Assembly (NCBI GenBank): GCA_038496445.1
Contig: JALMLS010000228.1
Coordinates: 543,117 to 607,116 of the forward strand
DNA length: 64,000 nucleotides
Origin: Trichosphaerium sp. ATCC 40318
Lineage: Eukaryota; Discosea; Flabellinia; Trichosidae
Direction of reading: 5' to 3'
Shown here: piece after piece, positions 1 through 11,197 of the stretch
Layout: the number at the start of each line of letters is the position of its first letter
How positions within the stretch are numbered: the first letter of the stretch is position 1
Program-made: the position numbers and the translations under genes
The notes under the pieces: generated by a model
Databases searched by the model: none
The model's input: only the letters and a program-made list of their open reading frames with translations
What the model was told of the DNA's origin: nothing

Positions 1-899
1 ATACCAGTGGTACCAGTAGATGATGACGGCGCTGATGGTGCAATAGGCTCCATCGTCACTGGTGCAATAGGTTCTGTCGTCACTGGCGCAATAGGTTCTG
101 TCGTTACTGGTGCAATAGGTTGTTCTGTCATTACTGGCGCAATAGGTTCCATTGTACAAGGCATATCACATCCAGAAAGAGGGAATGGATCACCTCTACC
201 GTTTCCTGCTGTATTGTAATTACAAGCTATTGTCGCCCAGCCGTCTAAACACACAAAAGAATTAGCCGACAATTGGTTTTTTTTCAATCTTTTGGTTTTT
301 TGTACTTTTTATGTTTATACCGCATCCAAGCTTTGTAGAGGTTGCCCACATGACTTGAGTGTAGTGACCTCCTCCCGTATTACAAGGTGTTGACTCTTCG
401 CTTACCCAACCGTCAAAATGATCTTTGATGGTAAAAAAAGGCCTAACAATCATAAACAAAGTTGATAAACGATTTGCGAATTTTTTTTTTTGATTTGGAA
501 ATGTACCAACTTCCTCCTGCTATGTTTTCTCCTACGCTACCTACGCCGCCAACACGTTCAAAATCAGCTTCGCTGTTAGGGTTGTGGCCTGTATTTCCGG
601 CGTCAAGCCAATTTTGAGCCACCGTTTCTAGTTTATCATCCCATGTCATTGCTACAACACAGCGTGATGCTCTGTTCGTATTTGTTTGTAAGTTCATGTA
701 ACATTATTTGTCTTACACGTTTTTTCGAAAAAGTTTTGATTTACCTCTTCTCGTTGTGGAGATTGAGAAGCTCTTCGCGTTGTTCTGTTGTTAGAGCAGA
801 TAAACAGAGTGTTACTAAAGCGAATAGAACGATACAAACTAAGTTTAGGTTACATCAATAAAGACAGCAGTAATTTATACCTATTGTTAACGTTGACAT
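1..899 (-). CDS. Secreted CAP (SCP/PR-1) domain protein, 3' end outside window
   Basis: Five minus-strand exons join in frame (899-881, 838-745, 671-507, 442-321, 244-1) through short GT-AG introns. Exon 1 starts MSTLTIV and runs into a hydrophobic signal peptide ending about LSALTTEQ. The CAP fold follows: LLNLHNEKRAS, the MTWDDKLETVAQNW helix, GENIAGG and the signature GHYTQVMWA. A short cysteine segment (IACNYNTAGN, CDMPC) leads into a tail built of 8-residue APVTTEPI-like repeats that runs off the left edge. The family comprises secreted CRISP/PR-1/Pry proteins, many of which bind sterols or lipids. The repeat tail looks like a mucin-like stalk. The start was chosen because the tiny first exon restores a signal peptide that the second exon alone lacks. 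The role in this organism is unknown. Confidence 0.85.
30..155 (-). repeat. 24-nt tandem repeat encoding a Pro/Thr/Glu stalk
   Basis: Roughly 24-nt units (plus-strand core GGTGCAATAGGTTCTGTCGT) repeat about five times with little divergence, one unit carrying a 3-nt insertion. They keep the frame of the CAP protein and encode EPIAPVTT units. Length is expected to vary between alleles. Confidence 0.85.
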
Positions 900-1503
900 T
901 GGCGAGCTGCTGTTGGTATGTCACAACTTTTTATTTGTGTATACGCTCACAATATTAATAACCAGAAAAGGGTACTACGCTTGATCGCGGTAGTCCTTAT
1001 TGTAAACAAGATTACAACGCCGTGACATGCCAACAAGGCAACGCAGATCAAAAATAGTGAAACAGAAGGTGCACGTTTTTTCTGAACGCTTTAATAATAC
1101 GAAGACAGCGCACAAGATGCGTATTATACCAAAATCAAGCACTTTATATTGTTGAAGTTTGTTTTTGTTGTTCGCAATCACGTGACACAAATCTATTAAA
1201 CGTGAAAAGTAAAAAATTAACCACAAAAACCTCAGTTAACCAAAAGCAATACTGCATAAGTGTTCTGTACGACTGGATTTTTTGTACAGATATTTAAACA
1301 GCTTTATGAATCAGGAATAATTGGTTCTAAAAAAGCGAAGAATGATTATGTTTCTAATTTAGTGGCAACACTATAAGATAACTCCATCTTTATCGCAACA
1401 GTCACAAAGCACTCTGGTAATAAATGAGACGTCTTACTTGTGTGACGATAGTTTCAGCAATGGGTACACGTTGTCAACCCACAGATTAAAAAGAATAAAA
1501 CGT
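900..1503. other. Intergenic, no gene recognised
   Basis: Between two minus-strand genes. A minus ORF at 975-1226 has no recognisable motif and no splice context linking it to a neighbour, so it is not called. The region serves as upstream DNA of the CAP gene and 3' flank of the STAND gene. Confidence 0.5.
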
Positions 1504-4500
1504 TTATTTCTTTACCTTCTTCTTGTAGTGGTAACCTTGTGCCCACCAATTGCGTACAGATGTCTCGTTTGCTCTCTCTTTTGTATGCTTTTTCTTACGT
1601 AATTTCATACCATGTTTAGCAATCTCTCCAAGCAATGCCCTGTGTGAAGTTGTTGCTTTTGGAATTGCTAAAAAATAGTCAGTGAAAAGACTTAAAAAAA
1701 GGTTCGTACGTTTTCTTTCGATTACTTCTTGCTCCACAATACGTGACATTGGTGGTGGTGGAGGTGGTGGAGGAGCTTGCAGCTGGGTCTCTATCATATC
1801 AATACTGATGACTTTACTGTGTTTGGCGCCAAGAATTTTTGTGTAGAGCAGTTTGGCCTTCTTAAGATGTTCTTTCCTACAATTGTTGTCAAAAAAAAAC
1901 AAGCTCAAATGTATGATTGTAATAACTTACGCTTCATCTCTTTGTCCGGCTGCTATCTTCATATTACCCAAACGCAAATACACATCTGCTGTCTGAATAC
2001 TTTCAGCTCCATAGACAGTAGTAACAAGCGATAAACCCTGTAATTAATTAATATTCGCAAAGTTTTGTCCAAAAAATAGTCACGTGAAAGCACTTCTACG
2101 TACTTCCAAACCATATTTTTCAGCAGTTTCGAATTGCTCTTGGAATTGATACAACAAAAAGAGGTAGTAAACAGTTTGTGCCACACGACTGTGGAATGAA
2201 CCTAATTTTTCTCTTCGGATTGCCAATGCGCGAAGTAAGCACTTCTCAGCTTTTTCGAACTCAACTCTTTCAGTGTATAGCGATCCCAATCTGTTCAATG
2301 TTCTTGCCGTATTAATGTGCTCACCTAAAGTAGCTTCTTGGACTTTGAGAGCTTTCAGGAACCTCTTTTCAGCTTTGTCACTAGAATACGCTTTTGACGA
2401 ATCCTTCTTCTTCTAAACAATAAACTGTTAGTGCAGGCTTTGCTTTTGGTTACGAACCGATAGTTCTTCTGGTTTAAGTAAGTAGAAACAACCAAGCTCA
2501 TAAACAACGTCACTTGTACGAGGATGGTTAGGACCCATCTTATCAATACAAATACGAAGTGCATTTTTGAGAACTTTCTTTGCCTCAACAAACTTTTTGT
2601 TTGCCAAGTAATGGCGCCCAAGTTCGATCTAAAAGAGGGTTATAACATGTCAAATGTGATTTAATAGTATAGAATTGACATACTAATACACCAGCCATAC
2701 TAAAGTGTGATGGACCAAAGGTGTTCTCAATTATTGAGAGAGCCTGTTCGCCACATTTCAATGCCGCAGCACGTTTTTTCAAATGATCATACACAGGAAT
2801 CAAGTTCTTAAGCGTCTAGAGATAAAAGTATAAGTGACGGCCAAACACATAGATTAGGATTTACTTGCCTGTGCTACACGAGAGTGTGTGCCACCAAGAA
2901 CTTGTTTTCGGATTCGCAAAGATTCCTCCAGCACCTTTTGTGCTTTGGCATAATTTTGTTGATTAATGTACATAACACCGAGTCTGTTGAGTACAGTTGC
3001 AACATCTGGATCATTAGCGCCCTTGTGAAATAACTTAATATAATGATCATCTACCATGTATTTCTTACCTTTTCTTTCTTGTAACGATCAAGTGCTTCAG
3101 TGAGCATCTCTTCAGCTTTTTGGAATTGAGCTCGAGCTAATAAAGCCTAGCGTTCACTTAATACCCAATAACTTCTACTCTGTGCTTACCTTTGCAATAG
3201 AGTAATCTGTACGCGCAACATCGAGTGGTTGAGAGCTGATAACTGCGTGAGCTCGAGGTAAAACCAAACATCACAAAAAACGAACCTGACTTCGAAATAA
3301 TGTCTTGCTCGCAAATAGATTTCTTCACATCCTTCGTATTTCGCTATTTCTTCCAAGAAAGAACCTACCTTGTAAAACAACTTGCCAACGATAACATCTA
3401 AACCTATGAGTAAGTATACTTCATGGAATACTAAAAAGAGAACCGTTTGGAAAAGAGTCTCCTCTGTTAAGAGATTGTCTATATGCGTCCACAACATCTA
3501 TAGAAGAATTGGCTTCAATTGCTCTCCAGTAGCGGAATAGATCGTATTTATGCTCTTGAGTAAACAGCTTTACGAATAGCCTACAACACTATTAACGTTG
3601 ATTCATATTAAGAAGTTTTCAATACCGTAAATTAGTGAGAACATCTTTGAGTTTGAAAAAGTCAGAACACTTTTCGAGTTGCCTAAACAGTCAATCATGT
3701 TAATACACATCTTAACAACAAGTACATACCAAGGTATTTCCTCAACTTTGCGCATTGTGATACCTTCTGTGTTCTTTTCAAAGAATACGGCTAACATCTT
3801 GTTAGTTGTTTGATTATAAATATTAAGTCCGTACCAAGGTCTTCGTGAACTTGTTTCTTATTTGATTCGTTCTTCATGTAACGTACACCGACAGCACTCC
3901 TGATATCTTCGTTAGAGAAGTTAAGTAATCCTCCTGAGTTGAATAGCAAATCTTCAACTACAGAATAAAGCGAAGACCACTCTGATATATCAATGCCTGT
4001 CAAACATGTTAACATCTAGTAAACGTTTCCTTTGTTACCTTTAGCAGTTAAGAGTGGGCCAAGTTCATTTTCCAAGTGCAGACCCCGTCTAGAACCCCAT
4101 ATGTACGACTGAAACAATGAGGATTAGATCTTTCTGAGGACTATTACTTACCATAAAGTATTGTACGATTCCCTTTCTCTTTGAGTCATAATCATGTTCT
4201 AAGCGCTCGAGTACAATCTCGTATAGCTCACTCGCAGAGGCAGCACGAAGATTTCGACTATAAACGGTCAGTAGGCGAGTAAATCGCAAAATGAAAATCA
4301 TACCAGATACGTTCGTCTAGCTTTTCAAAGTGACCCCACACAGATATATCTTCAAGTAGAGTCTAGCGAATATGTTTAAAACAGAACAATAAACTTTTGT
4401 GTAGATTACCTGTAGGTATCGGGGGATGCCAGTCTGCTTGACTTTTGCAATTTTAAATTCTTGCTCTTCTGATAGCTTCTTGCTGTTCAAATCCAAACAC

Positions 4501-7500
4501 TTTCTAATGAATGCGATCCTATCTGCTTCTTCCAATGGCTCCATATTCAACACTTCATAACCTCTCTTTACTATCGCATTCATAGCTTTTCCTGGCGCTA
4601 CAGCTAGAATGACACGAACAATAGGTGGAAATTGCATTGGAAACCAAAGCATCTCAGAAGCATTTCCGAAATCATCTAAACGATCTAGACCATCTATAAC
4701 GATAACCAACCGCTTCCTCTTATTGCCTACAACATGTCAATTATTTCGAAAAAATCGAATGGTTAGCGTACGGTTCAAGGTGCGTTCAAGCCAGTGAGGA
4801 AACTCTGCGGTCAAAAGGTCTGGGTTTGAAGGAATATCTTTTGTGAAATCCTGTAATGCGTCTTGCACTTCGTTCATGATTCTGGGGTTCATTAGACTAG
4901 TAAAAACGTGTATAGTTTACCTGGTTAGTAAGCTAATATAATTTGAGGACGAGGAAGAACAACTGATATAATGTTCTATTACAATCTCTTCCTGGCGGTG
5001 CGCTACGAGGGAATAACAGTTAGCATAGTTTTTTTAACATGCGTATCATCTAATTACCTCTAAATCTTTGAGTCCAATTTGCGAGCAACGCCGATTTACC
5101 AAGACCACTCTAAACAACATTAGTATTTGTAATGTATTTTCACGTGTTTAAAATTGATTACCTCTCCAATAACAACAAAAGGAGTAGAAGTATTACTTGA
5201 TGTATATTTATCTAATAATAAAAAGTATTTTTCTTGAGGTAAATAAACACGTGTCAAACGTCTGCTGTAAGAACGATGTCTGAATTTTTCCTTCTTCAAA
5301 GGATCCAATTTTACACCTGAAAGGAATTAGTGAACAACTTAAAAGCTGTCAACGTACCCTCAGGGTAGTGACGGTTGATGTAAGTTGTCAAATGGTCTTC
5401 AAGCAACTCTGATAAATGGCTTGGTCTAAAATGATGTGAGCAACTGTAGATGGCCGAAGACGCACCTGTGGTACTCATAGCACGCTGTAGGTCCACCTGA
5501 TACTTCTTTTTTGAGGCTGTTCAGTTTTTGAAGTTGCTCTCCTCCTTCAGAAACGAACAAAGCTCTGTCCTTCTCAGGTACACTAAAAGAATACAAAGTT
5601 AAGGCGTACTTTAAAATACTTGCTTTGCTACGTACGCTTCAACATAATATTCATCTCGTAGATAGAACATACTAGATTTTTCAGGGCCAGTATAGTGGTT
5701 ACCCAGAATCTAGTAGGAATGAGATGTGAAGTTTAAAAAACTCAAAAATATCAGTACCATTCTCCACTCAATCTCTGTGACTGATCTGTCTTTGTAGTTT
5801 CTTATCCATGGGAAATCACGTGCTGCAAGATCGATTGAACGATTCAGTAGTTTATCTTGGGCTGTAGGATTCTGGTAACTCTTGGAAGATAGACACCAGC
5901 CATAACGTGCACCGTAGAGTCCCAAAAAGATGTTTGACTTTTGAATTTCACGAAGACACATAAGAAGAGTAGCTGCTTGTTCAGTAGCATTTTCCGTAAC
6001 GCCCCTATTGATTGGGTTTACAACAAACCTCAAGAAGAAAATTGCGTTCGTACCAACGAAGATCAACGACTGTCAAGAAAGCTTCACGCTCCATGCACTT
6101 ACGACGTAATTTTGGAATAATATGCTTAACGATTGAATCTCGCTCTGCTTGGAAATCCTATACACTTAAATGAGGGATATAGTAAAGAGTATAGATGTAA
6201 AATGACAGTACCTTGAATGGAGAAGATATAAAGATTTTAATCTCTCTATCTGGATCTGCAACTCCTTCGATAACTTTCGACTGATTGTTAGCTACATGCT
6301 CAATAGCTCTATTAACATTATTCTGGAATGTTTGTCCGTTGTTGTGCATTAGTGCAGGTTGGGTTTTTGGAAGAGGAGCTACGTATTCGTTCACTTAAGG
6401 AAATTAGAATAAATGTATTGTAACTGTACTTACCTTCCATCTCAAGGCCATATTGAGCGCCAGTTTGTATACCAATGGATTTTAACAAGTTGATCTCATT
6501 CTGCAATTGAGAAATGCTTCTCATCATATTCTTCACGTGAGATATAGCAACGGGGTCACCAAGTTTAGTAACTGAGTTCCCATCTGAAAATTACACTCAA
6601 TTATGAACCTAAAATACAAAGACTTCACAAACATACCATAGAACGTGAATAGCACACTGCCACTGTATGTTCTTCCGCCATCTACTGATACTGCTACATG
6701 TACTGGTTTAGGCTAAACAATCTCCGTTAGTAAGCTACATCAGGGACACTATTGTCAGGTACCAATATCCGTCTAGAGCGGGTGTCAACTTTAACCTAAC
6801 CGTTGTACTTGAGTGCTTGAGTAATGACATTAGATAAAAGTACCAGTATATTAGATGAAGCATGCCATTCAACGTCTGTAAAGACATGTTTGCCAAACTT
6901 AACTTTTGTGTTTTTCGACGGTTTAAAATTTAAACCGTACAAACTGACGTGGTACACGCCAGATATTGGGCCTTTTGGAGGAACAACAAGGTTCACACAA
7001 CAAACTAGGGAGTGTCAAATCGTAGTTGTTGTGTTGTTTTTCACCGAAGAGTTGTTTGGTGAGTAAGTCGTACCATTGCTGGTAGATGCGTGTATCTTAG
7101 CGATTACTGCCTTTTTCTGTTCTGGCTTTTTGCTTTCTTTCTTTTCATGCGAAAGGAGTGCCTTAGTAACGTATTCAGGCGTAACTGTACTGTTTTAGTC
7201 GGTTTAAAGATGTTTGAAACGTACTTATTTGTACGCCAAGCTTTTTGGCACTTGTTATTTTGAATCCACCTTCTTTGAGTGTACGCGCAGGAGTTACAAG
7301 GTGAGTGACCTATAACTTGTCAGTTTAATTTTAGCTTTTTGCGTACAGACGATCCAAACACAAGTGCTGTGGTACCACCATGTTTGGTTATTAATTTTGT
7401 CAACGTTTGCTGGTCACTCAAGCTAATGTTGTGAAAATTAACAACAGCACCTTCAAAAGGGCGTGAAAGTGACCCGGAGGCCTGTTGGCGTGTTTGAAGG

Positions 7501-7505
7501 CGCAT
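1504..7505 (-). CDS. STAND (NLR-like) protein: BRCT-TIG-coiled coil-DUF4062-NACHT-TPR-polyPro-WH2-like
   Basis: About 20 exons read leftwards from ATG 7505 (MRLQTRQQ). In order: a BRCT-like domain at 7480-7150 (FEGAVVNF, KHGGTTALVF, THLVTPARTLKEGG, KKLGVQIITPEYV); a TIG/IPT domain at 7000-6640 (PPKGPISGVYHVSLYGLNF, PKPVHVAVSVDGG); a coiled coil near 6550-6450 (MMRSISQLQNEINLLKS); DUF4062 at 6250-5780 (IKIFISSPF, DLRWGITENATEQ, LGLYGARYGW); and NACHT with Walker A GESGLGKS split by an intron near 5100 and Walker B VIVIDGLDRLDD near 4700. Kinesin-light-chain-type TPRs follow at 3200-1800 (NRLGVMYINQQNYAKAQKVL, NRLGSLYTERVEFEKAEKCL). The C-terminus has eight prolines and HRALLGEIAKHGMKLRK, a WH2-like motif with one extra residue. 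DUF4062-NACHT-TPR is the nephrocystin-3-type STAND core: TPRs sense and NACHT switches on NTP. The BRCT/TIG front and actin-type tail are unusual. Exon edges are approximate. Confidence 0.85.
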
Positions 7506-7689
7506 TACGTTTGCTCAGAAAGTACTAATTGATTGAACTTCGCTTAACGGTTTTTTTCTGGAAATTCGCAATGCCTGACTTAAGTTTTATCCAACACGTA
7601 ATACGAACCCTCAAAGGTAAAATGTTTGGTTTCATTAACCCTGGCCATGTTTATTTGGCTGAGAATGTAAAAAAAATGTATCACAGCTT

Positions 7690-8560
7690 TAAATGAAACA
7701 CGACATGTCTTCATAGTTTCTCACAACGTGGGATAAACTGCCGTCTGTCATTTCATTTACTTTGACTATGTCAAGTGAAGAAAGTTTGAAGGCAGTTGGT
7801 GGCACAAATAAAAAGAACAAAGGCAATGTTATAGACGAAAAACAATTTATTATGGTACAGTAATTGATAATAGTCAGAAGCGTTGAGTATTTTGTAAAAA
7901 TGAATAAATTATTTGAACGTTGCACACCCTGACTTGTAGGTACATACATAAACAGAAAGTTATTGTCCTGAATTAAAAAAAAGAATGATAATACGTACCG
8001 CAAAAGAATCAAAAGAGAAATCCAAAGGTGGAACATAAAAATAAAGTAAGTATTTGATAGAAAAAAAAAGAAGCTAAGACATACCGATTGCAAAGCAATC
8101 GTAAAAGCAGTGCCATGAGTGAATACCAAGAGGCAATGCCTACAGTACGTGGCAATAGGAATTCCAAGATTGGGTGCCAAGAGGGAACGCCAAGAGTGAG
8201 AACATAAATAAAGTTAGCACTTGATTAATAAAAATAAAGTTAGGTAGATACAAAAAACAAAGAAAGGTAAGACGTACCGATTGCAAAGCAATCGAAAGAT
8301 CATGCCAAAAGTGAGCGCCAAGAGTGAATACCAAGACCAAGTACCTAGAACGTAAGCAAATTGTATAATGTATTTTATTTTTTGGAAGCTATTTCAGGTT
8401 ATTGAAGAAGAGCTATTTCAAAGAAGTGCTATTTAAAGAAGTGCTAATTTAAGAAGTGCTATAAGATCCTATGACAAAAGGAGTTAGCAACGAAGGCGGC
8501 ACTAAGTGCTACTGAAAAGCTTTGTCTCGGATGTTGCAAAAATGTCTCTCAGAGAGGGCT
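7690..8560 (-). repeat. Dispersed repeat R1, copy 1
   Basis: This segment, read on the minus strand, matches 17455-18105 and 45640-46610 over most of its length. It contains GCACTTCTTAAATTAGCAC direct repeats, CTTGGC(A/G)(T/C)TCACTCTTGG minisatellite-like units and two perfect hairpin sites GATTGC-AAA-GCAATC (8086-8100, 8279-8293). It lies just upstream of the STAND gene. Long minus ORFs inside are low-complexity by-products. No terminal inverted repeats or target duplications could be fixed. Confidence 0.8.
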
Positions 8561-9121
8561 TGTTTGTCAGGAAAATTCGCTATGCATGAACTAGCAAGCC
8601 CCATCGTCAACTAGGTGTTGTGCAGTGAGGTCTGAGCTAGCAGTAGTGCTAGGTGACAAGTATTTTAGTAACGCTCTCGCACCTCCCCGACCCTACTTTC
8701 TAGGTGAAACTCTTATCGCCTCTATTGGAATGTGTCCTGAGCCAAACGGATACTATATTCTAAAGCTCTCTCGTGCCCTGGCTTGCTGAAAGATTGAAGA
8801 CTATTCGCTACCAATTTTAAGACCTTAGCAGACTTTGTGTTCAGTTGTGTTAGAACAAGGCCTCTATCGAACCACCACATGAGGACAGGTATTGGCTGCT
8901 ACAAAATAAAAGACTCAGAATCAGTCTGCCCTACTGGTACTACCCTATCCTGCTGCTTTGCCTTTTGACTCGGGTTTATACCGTGTACATCCTAAAACAC
9001 AAAAGACACGTACAGCAAGTCCAAAATTGCTTCTGATAGACATAACAATTTCTCTGCACTTGCAGTTCCTTGCATTGATTTCTGAAGCCCACATGGATGC
9101 TTCAAAGCAAGAAGCCAAGCA
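8561..9121. other. No gene recognised
   Basis: Mixed sequence between repeats R1 and R2. No ORF with family features or believable splice structure was seen on either strand. Confidence 0.5.
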
Positions 9122-9563
9122 GATGTGAGGAAAAAAAGTAGAATTCTAAAGACATGTTCACGTGAAACGTGCTTAAACCCAGTATTGACGTGCCTCTGAT
9201 TTGTCACAAGATGGATAATTATGCCTGAGTACTTTCTACGCAGAATTAGCGTATAACCAATAACAGTTTTGAAATTTCAATGATACCTGCCCAGTTATCT
9301 TTTGAAACTTTCGATATTGTTTATTGCACTTGTGTTGAGCCCAATACAAACAAGCTGGTTACAATGAGCCTTGGTACGGAGTTGCTGGCTATGTGGAAGA
9401 GAATTGTATTGAAGTGTTTGAATCCTACTTCACGTGGTATTTGAGTACCAAATAGCACGTGAAGCATGTATAATGAGTCGTTGTTCAAATCCTTGTGCAA
9501 GAAAGGGTGGGTGTTAGTTTATCGTTGTTGTTACTGCAACGCGAGGGTTTTCACGTGAGTTTT
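9122..9563 (-). repeat. Dispersed repeat R2, copy A
   Basis: Read on the minus strand it aligns with 43740-44215 almost end to end, and partly with 16480-16740. Shared landmarks are AAAACTCACGTGAAAACCC at one end, AGCAACTCYGCACCAAGGCT in the middle, GTCAATACTGGGTTTAAGCA near the other end and a terminal GGAATTCTAC. An imperfect palindrome with 16-nt arms (one mismatch pair) lies at 9428-9464, each arm holding a CACGTG. Confidence 0.8.
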
Positions 9564-9969
9564 GTGATTGGAAAAATAGCAAAACAAAACAAATATGTTG
9601 CCAAAGAAATTACATTTCTATGGAATAAGTGTAAATATGGTCAATAACGGATTAACAGTCCTATTTTTGTTCGCCGCATAGTATTTAGTTCGTATTCCGC
9701 GTTAACTTCTTTGATTTAACTAGCGACAACTACGTCATAAGTGAAAGGCTAGGTAGTGTTTAACTGCCAACGCTACTTTGTGAAAAAAAACTACACGTCA
9801 TTCTGCAATTTTCACTCTTACGGGTTTAGGGATTGAGGACTGTGGAAAGAAATATTGAAACGCGCTATTCCTACGTTGAAAATCACACAGCTTCAACTGG
9901 TATCAGGCTCTACTTCATTCTTTATCGAGCATTTCGAGAAATTTAGTGAATTTTATGTTGCACTTTAAC
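9564..9969. other. 3' flank of the isomerase gene, nothing else seen
   Basis: AT-rich sequence downstream of the minus-strand isomerase gene. No coding or structured RNA signal was recognised. Confidence 0.5.
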
Positions 9970-11092
9970 TTACAATTTTGGTGCCATTAGCTTCTGGCCT
10001 TCATGCAAGATGTCCAAGACATCAGCATAAATCTCCTTCTTAATAGCAACATAATTATCTCTGTTGGTGTCAATCTTAGCAATCGAGGAGCCAAAAGCAA
10101 TGCTCTTCTCAACAAGAGAGTCGATATCTGCCACTGCATCTACAATACCTGCTTCTAAAGCTTCTTTTGCATTCCACCTCTTGGCAGTCAATGCCTACAA
10201 TTTCGTTTTAATACTTATTCTAGTATAATAAATTATAGTACATACCGTTGTGCGTCGAGTGTTTGGTGTAAGCTTCAACAAAAACGCTCTGTAGTCGTGT
10301 CAACATGGAAATTGCAAAAAACAAGCTTTTTTAAATGACAAACGTACTTGAACGCAGAGAAAGGTAAAGGAATTGCAGCCTCAGGACAGCACCAAAATCC
10401 ACGCTTAGTTCTCATCAGCCTATAATCACAAGCCAGGGCTAAGAATGCACCTGCCCCAAAGGCGTGGCCTACACGTGACTATGAGCCTCTACATCAAAAA
10501 AAAACAATAAAATGACGAATTCATAACTACTCTCAGGCTATGGTAGTACTAAGCATAAGCGTACCATTAATAGCAGCGACTGTAGGGTATGGGAATACGA
10601 GAATCCTGGGATACAGTTAAAAGTTTTTCATTGTTGAACGGGAAATTGACCAATACCAACGATTTTTAGCGCTGAAAAGCCGCGAGGGTTATTTACCTTT
10701 CTAGGACTGTCCAAACAACTTTAACAAAGGCGCCCAAGTCCCCATGCTTCGAAAAGTATTCCAAATCGAGCCTATAAGTCGCTGGTGTTAATTTTACGCG
10801 TTGGTGTGGTTGTTTAACGCACCCATTAGAGAAAAATTTACCCGCACCAGTGATAACCAATGAACATGGTCCTGGGGCTCTCCCTTGCGTCAGATGTTAT
10901 GAAAAACGTAGTTTTCCGTACTGTTCAACTCTATCTAACGCAGCGTGTAACTCCTTTACTAAGGTTGGGTTGAAGGCGTTTTTACCTTCGCTGGTGTAAG
11001 TTTGCGTTATCAACACGTAACTCACCTCTATTTAACGTAATTACCCATACTCTACCGTCAGCAGCGCTAGTAACTTGAATGGAACCACTCAT
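9970..11092 (-). CDS. Peroxisomal Delta3,Delta2-enoyl-CoA isomerase (crotonase family)
   Basis: Exons from ATG 11092 (MSGSIQVTSAADGRVWVITL) join to give about 250 residues. Crotonase landmarks in order: LNRGGKNAFNPTLVKEL; CSLVITGAGKFFSNGLDLEYF, the first oxyanion-hole segment; FPYPTVAAINGHAFGAGAFL, the second; ACDYRLMRTKRGFW; and the C-terminal helices AKRWNAKEALEAGIVDAV. The protein ends in PKL, a known variant PTS1 peroxisomal signal also used by plant enoyl-CoA isomerases. The enzyme moves cis-3 or trans-3 double bonds to trans-2 so unsaturated fatty acids can enter beta-oxidation. No stop or frameshift is seen, so it is probably functional. A hydratase role is the main alternative. It is divergent to the hydrolase gene at 11198, with only about 105 bp between starts. 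Confidence 0.85.
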
Positions 11093-11197
11093 CGTCGGTT
11101 CAACGTTCAAAAGTGTTTTTGTAGCAATTTATCGAATCACTTGTGGTCGCAACTCGTCTTTTGTATTTGTTACAGCACGGTTTGACTATCGCACGCC

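Noticed and set aside
975..1226. 83-codon minus ORF between the CAP and STAND genes
   Set aside because: No motif, no splice context, and composition like non-coding AT-rich DNA.
7689..8340. Minus ORFs of 163 and 66 codons
   Set aside because: They lie in dispersed repeat R1, are T/F/L-rich low complexity, and are not conserved as frames in the other R1 copies.
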